This document shows positions 26,753 through 32,064 of a DNA stretch of 32,064 nucleotides, in pieces. The first letter of the stretch is position 1. Each line of letters begins with the position of its first letter. Both the position numbers and the translations under genes were made by a program. Source of the stretch: Nitrosovibrio sp. Nv4 (lineage in GTDB: Bacteria; Pseudomonadota; Alphaproteobacteria; Acetobacterales; Acetobacteraceae); NCBI GenBank assembly GCA_943330455.2, contig CALQHT020000037.1:1-32064 (forward strand), read 5' to 3'. Below the pieces are notes generated by a model. The model had not been told where the DNA came from and ran no database searches. It saw only the letters and a list, made by a program, of their open reading frames with translations.

Positions 26753-27937
26753 TTATACCGACCCATCCGCCCGCAACGCGGCGATCGCCGCATCGCTCAG
26801 CGCCAGAACCTCTCGCAGCACCGCGTCGGTATCCGCGCCAACGTCCGGTGCGGCCGTTTTCGCGACTCCCTGATGCGACGACAGTTTGAACGGCGCGCCC
26901 AGCACCTTCTGCGTGCCGCCGTCGCTGGTTTCGACATCGACGACCATGTCGTTGGCCAGCACCTGCGGGTGCGACAGCACCTGATCCAGCGTGTGCATCG
27001 GGGCCACCGCGACACCGTTCTTGTCGAACCGCTCGACCCATTCCTCGGCCGTGGCGGAGGCGATGATCGGTTCGATCTCGGCCAGCAGGACGGCGCGGTT
27101 GTCCAGCCGGTCCTGGTTACGCCGGAACCGAGGATCGTCCGTCAGTTCGGGCCGACCGATGGCGGTGGCAAACCTCCGCCAGGCCGCATCGTTGGACGCA
27201 CCGGCCTGGATCCAGCCGTCCGAGGTGCGGAATGCCTGATACGGCGCCATCACGGCGATTCCGGTGCCCTCCCGTTTCGGGATCACGCCGGCCTGCAAGG
27301 CGGCCACCGCCTGGTAGCCGATCAGCGACAAGGCGGTTTCCAGCAGGGAGACCCGCACCCAGGACCCACCCCCGCCGCTCTTGCGCGTGTATAGCGCCGT
27401 CATGACCCCGCCGAACGCGGTCAATCCGGTCGCCATATCGACGGCGGAAATCCCCACCCGCACTGGCGGACCATCCGGGTACCCGGTGGTAGACATGATG
27501 CCGGAGAACGCCTGCACCATCACGTCGTAGCCGGGCCGGTTGCGGAGCGGACCTTTCTCTCCGTAGCCATTGATCGTGCAGAAGATGATGTCCGGCTTGA
27601 TCGCCTTCACGGCCGCGTAATTGATCCCCAGCCGATCCGCCGAATCCGGCAGGAAACTGTGGATCACCACGTCGGCCTTGGCGATCAGCCCACGCAGGAC
27701 TTCGCGCGCGCCGTCCGTGCGCAGGTTCAACGTGATCCCACGCTTGCCGCGATTGACACTATTAAAGTTGCAGGTGACGCCGTTGGCCGCACGAGGCCCC
27801 CACAGGCGGTTCTCGTCGCCTTCCGGGGATTCGACCTTGATGACATCGGCCCCCAGATCGGCCAGCAACTGCCCGCAATAAGGGCCAGCCAGGACTCGAC
27901 TGAGATCGATCACGCGGATGTCGTGCAACGGTGCCAT
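26753..27937 (-). CDS. CaiB/BaiF (family III) CoA-transferase
   Basis: A 394-residue CoA-transferase. Motifs are VIDLSRVLAGPYCGQLLADLGADVIKVE-type N-terminus (9-36), NRGKRGITLNL (62-72), ADVVIHSF, and RPGYDVMVQAFSG with the expected catalytic aspartate D138. Later blocks include DMATGLTAFGGVMTALYTR and WIQAGASND. It would move CoA between carboxylic acids; the acid is not deducible. GGGGGAGGAACC precedes the ATG. The stop is 22 bases from the convergent palindrome. No acyl-CoA dehydrogenase or racemase is adjacent on this strand, although ETF-QO, which accepts electrons from such dehydrogenases, converges on it. Confidence 0.94.
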   Translation of the reverse strand: MAPLHDIRVIDLSRVLAGPYCGQLLADLGADVIKVESPEGDENRLWGPRAANGVTCNFNSVNRGKRGITLNLRTDGAREVLRGLIAKADVVIHSFLPDSADRLGINYAAVKAIKPDIIFCTINGYGEKGPLRNRPGYDVMVQAFSGIMSTTGYPDGPPVRVGISAVDMATGLTAFGGVMTALYTRKSGGGGSWVRVSLLETALSLIGYQAVAALQAGVIPKREGTGIAVMAPYQAFRTSDGWIQAGASNDAAWRRFATAIGRPELTDDPRFRRNQDRLDNRAVLLAEIEPIIASATAEEWVERFDKNGVAVAPMHTLDQVLSHPQVLANDMVVDVETSDGGTQKVLGAPFKLSSHQGVAKTAAPDVGADTDAVLREVLALSDAAIAALRADGSV

Positions 27938-28110
27938 GGTTCCTCCCCCGGGTCGCGGTTCCCGCGATCCCGACCATTATGAACGCGATAGCTGGGACGA
28001 CAAACCAGGACCGATCCGGTCGAAGCGCGGGCAGCCGCGACGGCACCCTTGCTCACATAACGACCGACGAAAGAGGCAACCTCGATCATCATCGTATCCG
28101 GCCCCCCCCC

Positions 28111-30069
28111 TCACCCACCGGCACCCATTCGGACGACGCGTTCAGCCGGAATGACGACCTCCACCGTGGTGCCCTGACGCTTGACGCTATGCAGGGCGAG
28201 CCTGCCGCCGTGCAGTTCGATCAGGCGCTGCGCCAGTGGCAGTCCAAGCCCGGTGCCTTCGGCGATCCGTGACAGCGTGTTGTCCACCTGCCCGAACGGT
28301 TCCAGCGCGACCGCCATCTCGGCCTCTGTCATGCCGATGCCGGTATCGATGACGGACACGACCAGGCCGCCGTCGTCGGACGGTTTGACCTGGATGGTGA
28401 TCCGGCCGTCTTCCGGGGTGAATTTCACCGCATTGGACAGGAGATTGATCAGAATCTGGCGCATTTTCGTCAGATCGACCCGCACCGCGGGCGGATCCGG
28501 CGGCAACACGACCTCCAGGGCGATGTGACGCGTCCGCGCCTGTCCGCGGATCGCGATCAGGCTGGCGTTGATTACATCGGCGATCGGCACCACGATGTCC
28601 ACCAACAGGCTGGTCCCGGACTCAACCTTCGACAGATCGAGGATCGAGTTGATCAGGTCCAGCAGATGCCGCCCCGACGTCAGGATATCGTTGGCATAAT
28701 CCGCGATCGGCGGGCCACCCTGGTTCTTCGGCACCTGTTCCTTGATCAGCTCCGAGAACCCAATGATGGCATGCAGCGGCGTGCGGAGTTCATGGCTCAT
28801 ATTCGCCAGGAACTGGGACTTGGCCCGGTTCGCGGCCTGCGCCCGCTCGGTGCTGGCGAGCAGTTCCCGGTTCGCCACCTCCAGATGGCCGCGATCCACC
28901 AGGATCTGGGCGTGGGCTGCTTCCAACCTGCCATGCTGGCGAGCGAGGTCGATCTCCCGCAGGGTGCGGCGCCACATTTCCCGCACCAGCAGGATCGTCA
29001 GCAGAGCCATCAATCCGCTGGCGGCGGCGCCCATGATCAGGATCAGCAGGCGGTGGCCCCTCGCCCCCTCCAGCACGTCATCCATGTCCAGACCGACACT
29101 GACGATCAACGGGTAGTTCGCCAGCCTGCGCAAGGTGAACAGCCGATTGACCTGGTCCACGACGCCAAGGCGGGTATAGGAATAGAGGCTTCCGGCTTCC
29201 ATGTCCGCGCGCCAGGGGCCGCCGACCACCGATGTGCCAATGCCGAGCAGACCGTTGGGCGCATTGGCGCTGAAGCGGGCGCGGATGACCCCGTCGCTGC
29301 ACAGCAGGGTCAGAACCCCTCGTTTGCCCAGGTCGACCGCCCGGTGCAGCCGGGTCAATTCACCGGGCGCCAGATGGTAGATCAGGACGCCCAGGAAGGT
29401 CCCGTCGTCCGCCTCTATCCGCCGCGACACCGGGATCGAAATCGGCTGGTTTGGCAGTTCGTTAGAGGGTTTGCCGATGAAAAGCCCGGTGACGGTGGCG
29501 TCGCGATGGACTTTGAACGCCTCGTGGTTTCCGAACTCGATCGGTCCCAGATAGGGCTGCAATGTGGTGAATAAGAGTGTGCCTTGCGCCCCAATCCAAG
29601 ACGCACTCATGATCGGGGGAGCGATTGAGGCCCCGCCCGCGCCGCTCTGTTCGGCTTTCGACCCGCCGGCATTGATCCCGTTGGCATTGAACCGGTTGGC
29701 ATTGATCCCGTGGGCATTGGACCGGGCGGCGAAATCCCGTGGGTCGGCGCGGATTTGTCGGGCCATCAGGTCCATGGCGCTGTTCACGGTGTCGAGGATC
29801 CGGGTCACTTCTTCCGCGAATGCCGCGCTCAGGTTGTTCCCCTGACCGCGCGCATGGACGATCGCCAATGCATTCTCCGACCGGACTTCACCGACGATGA
29901 CCACCCATAGCCCGATGACCAGGGCCAGACCGGCGGCGGCGATCTTCCGGCCAACCCGAACGGCATGCCGTCTTGCCCGCTCCTCGAACGCGGTCCCCGG
30001 GCCGGACTGGTCTGATTCCGAAGGCCGGATGCCCAACGAGGTGTTCCTCCAGAGCCTGGTCAGCCCCAT
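28111..30069 (-). CDS. Membrane sensor histidine kinase (orphan)
   Basis: A 652-residue two-component sensor. Transmembrane segment 1 is at about 43-60. A periplasmic sensor of about 270 residues follows, with the SIPVSRRIEADDGTFLGVL pattern typical of Cache-type domains, then segment 2 at about 335-356, a coiled linker, and HisKA with SHELRTPLHAIIGFSELI (phospho-acceptor H426). The ATPase domain has LINLLSNAVKFTPEDG (N box), DTGIGM (G1) and GTGLGLPLAQRLIELHGG (G2). No response regulator gene or receiver domain lies next to it, so the partner is elsewhere. An in-frame 15-bp repeat sits in the sensor. A run of nine C residues directly follows the stop. GAGGGGCGGC precedes the ATG. The stimulus is unknown. 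Confidence 0.93.
   Translation of the reverse strand: MGLTRLWRNTSLGIRPSESDQSGPGTAFEERARRHAVRVGRKIAAAGLALVIGLWVVIVGEVRSENALAIVHARGQGNNLSAAFAEEVTRILDTVNSAMDLMARQIRADPRDFAARSNAHGINANRFNANGINAGGSKAEQSGAGGASIAPPIMSASWIGAQGTLLFTTLQPYLGPIEFGNHEAFKVHRDATVTGLFIGKPSNELPNQPISIPVSRRIEADDGTFLGVLIYHLAPGELTRLHRAVDLGKRGVLTLLCSDGVIRARFSANAPNGLLGIGTSVVGGPWRADMEAGSLYSYTRLGVVDQVNRLFTLRRLANYPLIVSVGLDMDDVLEGARGHRLLILIMGAAASGLMALLTILLVREMWRRTLREIDLARQHGRLEAAHAQILVDRGHLEVANRELLASTERAQAANRAKSQFLANMSHELRTPLHAIIGFSELIKEQVPKNQGGPPIADYANDILTSGRHLLDLINSILDLSKVESGTSLLVDIVVPIADVINASLIAIRGQARTRHIALEVVLPPDPPAVRVDLTKMRQILINLLSNAVKFTPEDGRITIQVKPSDDGGLVVSVIDTGIGMTEAEMAVALEPFGQVDNTLSRIAEGTGLGLPLAQRLIELHGGRLALHSVKRQGTTVEVVIPAERVVRMGAGG
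29668..29727 (-). repeat. Four 15-bp tandem repeats within the histidine kinase gene
   Basis: Units GGCATTGATCCCGTT, GGCATTGAACCGGTT, GGCATTGATCCCGTG and GGCATTGGACCGGGC (plus strand) follow each other without gaps. On the coding strand they add pentapeptides ending in Asn-Ala (RSNA, HGINA, NRFNA, NGINA) in the periplasmic sensor near residues 115-135. Period 15 keeps the frame, so gain or loss of units would alter sensor length without breaking the protein. Confidence 0.9.
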
Positions 30070-30169
30070 GCCGCCCCTCTAGGTTCGTGTTCCCTGCCCC
30101 GATCCCGCTTCGCACGAGACAGGGTGACACATAATGATATAGCCCCCAGGGATATAGTCATCGGGAATG

Positions 30170-31051
30170 TCAGGTGGCCGTCAGGAAGGCCCGGACTTCC
30201 CGTAGAAAGAAGTCCAGTTGGTCGTGATGGACCCAGTGACCGGCGTTCGGCACACCCAGGACATCGGCGTTGCGGAAATAATCCACCCGCCCGTCTTCCG
30301 CCGGACTGCGTGCCCAGCTTTCCTTCCCGTAGACCAGCAAGGTTGGGCAGGTGATCCGGCCCCATAATTCCGCGATCGCGTCCCGTGTCATGTCATAGGC
30401 CGGCCACAGACGCACATACTGGTCGAATTTCCAGCTATAGCTGCCGTCCTCGTTCTGGTTGACACCGTGCTCCGTCAGATGACGCGCCTGGGCCTCGGTC
30501 AGGTGCGTGTTGGCGGTTTGCATGCGGGCATAGGCTTCCTCCACCGATTTGTAGCGGCGTGGCTGGCGGCCGGAATAGGCACGCGTTTCCTCGATCCAGG
30601 ACCGCATGCGTTCCGCGATCGGCAGCTTGTCGGCTTCGGCGTGGGAACGTGGGCCTGGCCCGAGGCCTTCGATCGCCACCAGGCGGCGGACGTTTTCCGG
30701 GTAGATGCCGGAGTAACGGAGCGCGACGTTGCCGCCCAGGGAATGGGCGATGATGGAGACTGGCGCGAGGTTTTGCTGATGGACCAACTGTGCCAGGTCG
30801 TAGATGTAGTTCGCCATTGTGTAATGGCCGGACGCGGACCAGGCCGAGTCACCATGGCCGCGCAGATCCGGGGCGATGATGTGGTAGTCGGCTCGCAGCG
30901 CCCGAGCGACCCAGTCCCAGTTGCGGCAATGATCCCTCCCGCCGTGCAGCAGGATCAAGGGGGGCGCTTCCGGGTTGCCCCAGTCCACGTAGTGCAAACG
31001 TAGGCGTTGGGAGAAAAAGACCCGGGATGTCGGGCCGTCTGAAGGTGACAT
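30170..31051 (-). CDS. Alpha/beta hydrolase
   Basis: A 293-residue cytoplasmic alpha/beta-fold hydrolase. The N-terminus runs RLRLHYVDWGNPEAPPLILL, with the oxyanion region LLHGGRDHCRNWDWV, APDLRGHGDS, and the nucleophile elbow IAHSLGGNVAL (S104). The C-terminal histidine is in NAGHWVHHDQ, and an acidic residue lies near VYGKES or GRVDYF. This pattern is common among proteobacterial hydrolases of unknown substrate. Two starts are possible: 31051 (used here, closer to where homologues begin) and 31084, eleven codons upstream. It lies about 100 bases downstream of the kinase start region on the same strand and probably has its own promoter. Confidence 0.88.
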   Translation of the reverse strand: MSPSDGPTSRVFFSQRLRLHYVDWGNPEAPPLILLHGGRDHCRNWDWVARALRADYHIIAPDLRGHGDSAWSASGHYTMANYIYDLAQLVHQQNLAPVSIIAHSLGGNVALRYSGIYPENVRRLVAIEGLGPGPRSHAEADKLPIAERMRSWIEETRAYSGRQPRRYKSVEEAYARMQTANTHLTEAQARHLTEHGVNQNEDGSYSWKFDQYVRLWPAYDMTRDAIAELWGRITCPTLLVYGKESWARSPAEDGRVDYFRNADVLGVPNAGHWVHHDQLDFFLREVRAFLTAT

Positions 31052-32032
31052 CGTGGTGGCGATCCTGGCGTGGTGCGGTCCCATGGCTTTACCGAAGCCC
31101 GCCGCAATCCGACAGGGGCGTTATGACGGAGTCTGTTGGGTCGGCATGGCAGGCTGTTGGGCGCCCATCGGATTCCGGGGTGCATGCGGGTGCACTTCCC
31201 GCGGGATCGACCGCCGCGGAGCATGCGACTTCCGCCCGTCGCGCACCCCGGACCGGTGCAACCATACATTCTCGCACGCGCACGTGCGAAAATGCTCGGT
31301 TGTCAGCCGCTCGCGGGTGATTTTTGGCTACAGGCGACGATGTCGCGGCGGTTTGGCGGGCGCGGAAGCGGCTGTGACGCGGTGGAAACATCGGGCGATG
31401 CGATCAAGAGTTTGCTTTTTGTTCTAGGAAGCGACCCGGGTCCGTGGCAAGAAAAAACCGGAATTTGACGGTCCTGGTGGGGTTTTGAGGCTGAATTCGC
31501 TCGGTTTGCGGGGTTTTGCCTAAATGCGGGGCAAGGGTTAACGGGGGCGTCGCTTTTTCCGATATCAGGCCGAGATGTACGGCTCGGCGATTTTGCGAAT
31601 CCTGAGATTTTTGGTGAGGGATGGTGCCCAGATGGCTGAAATAGCGGGGAATTATGGGCGGTCTTCAGACATCACATTAAGTTTGGGTTCCGAGCCGTTC
31701 GTTACCAAATCTGGCGGATAACGGGGGGTTTCGTTACGAGGCAATGCGGGATACGGGGGGTATCGTTGCCGTTCCCTGCCGTTAAGGTATGCCTGGAGCG
31801 CGGGCATTCTGCACGATCTGGCGGCACATCCCCCGGTTTTGGTGGGGCAGGAACCTGGGATGGCGGCCGGAACCAGGCGTCTGAGCGGTTGGCTGGTCTG
31901 CCGACAGCTCGCCCCAATTCGGTTTGGGGCGTGGTTGGACGAGACGCGCGACAGGTGCTCGGTCGTGATTGTGGCATTTTGGACCGGTGGGCAGGGAAAC
32001 CCAGTGGCCGCCGTGCTCACAGACTGCCGAGT
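31052..32032. other. Long stretch without a convincing gene
   Basis: No frame in these ~980 bases shows a recognised motif or clear coding character; the longest (about 110-125 codons) overlap one another on both strands. From about 31440 to 31800 the sequence is less GC-rich and G-skewed on the plus strand. It contains a hairpin GCCGAG/CTCGGC (31569-31588) followed by GATTTT, an imperfect tandem repeat around GGATAACGGGGGGT and GGGATACGGGGGGT (about 31714-31770), and the partial palindrome GACCCGGGTCCG (31433-31444). It could be a decayed gene or a regulatory/RNA region. Confidence 0.5.
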
Positions 32033-32064
32033 TGGAGAAAACTCTCCCCCTCCCCTTGCGGGAG
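32033..32064. repeat. Start of a second CT-rich palindromic repeat (cut by window end)
   Basis: TTGGAGAAAACTCTCCCCCT and the rest of the window match the left arm of the palindrome at 26617-26647, differing at only a few bases. The remainder lies beyond the window. Confidence 0.75.

Noticed and set aside
31652-32020. A 122-codon minus-strand frame at the right end
   Set aside because: It shows no motif, poor coding character and covers an imperfect nucleotide repeat; not supported as a gene.

Overview
The window reads as part of the chromosome of a GC-rich alphaproteobacterium. Rhodospirillales/Acetobacterales is the best guess, inferred from acnA lying divergent to ccmAB, a CHCC zinc-finger protein upstream of polA, and ETF-ubiquinone oxidoreductase divergent to a family-4-like uracil-DNA glycosylase. 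This is judgement from gene content, not a database match. I see no tRNA, rRNA, CRISPR array, prophage or defence island. The only mobile-element trace is a short IS4-type transposase remnant near the left end.

Layout. 1-0.8 kb: gene-poor, with a strong intrinsic terminator, the transposase scrap and the first of three related palindromic repeats. 0.8-5.7 kb: a cytosine-deaminase-like amidohydrolase (+), a PstS-like periplasmic protein (-), then ccmA-ccmB-polysaccharide deacetylase (-). 5.8-8.5 kb: aconitase acnA (+). 8.6-15.4 kb: five same-strand genes (SDR dehydrogenase, POT/PTR2 transporter, SMP-30-type lactonase, two family-5 solute-binding proteins) that look like an uptake and catabolic cluster without ABC permease or ATPase genes. 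15.4-17.3 kb: repeats and a PEP-CTERM secreted protein with a near-consensus sigma-54 promoter and an upstream 20-bp perfect palindrome. 17.3-24.8 kb: polA with a CHCC zinc-finger gene, a divergent lipoprotein hydrolase, and the run udg-slt-moaB. 25-31 kb: ETF-QO, a CaiB/BaiF CoA-transferase, an orphan membrane histidine kinase and an alpha/beta hydrolase. 31.1-32.06 kb: no convincing gene.

The most unusual points are: (1) an exactly triplicated 18-bp ccmB/deacetylase cistron junction, which creates two five-codon micro-ORFs between the genes; (2) the PEP-CTERM gene with a sigma-54 promoter and a palindrome at a typical enhancer distance; (3) a PstS-like protein in which most phosphate ligands are replaced; (4) a UDG-family protein without the motif-2 histidine; (5) two copies of a ~140-150 bp repeat in opposite orientation flanking ~13 kb; (6) a four-unit 15-bp in-frame repeat in the sensor domain of the histidine kinase. 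No clearly new multi-gene system is visible; the 8.6-15.4 kb cluster and the PEP-CTERM locus are the best candidates for new biology.
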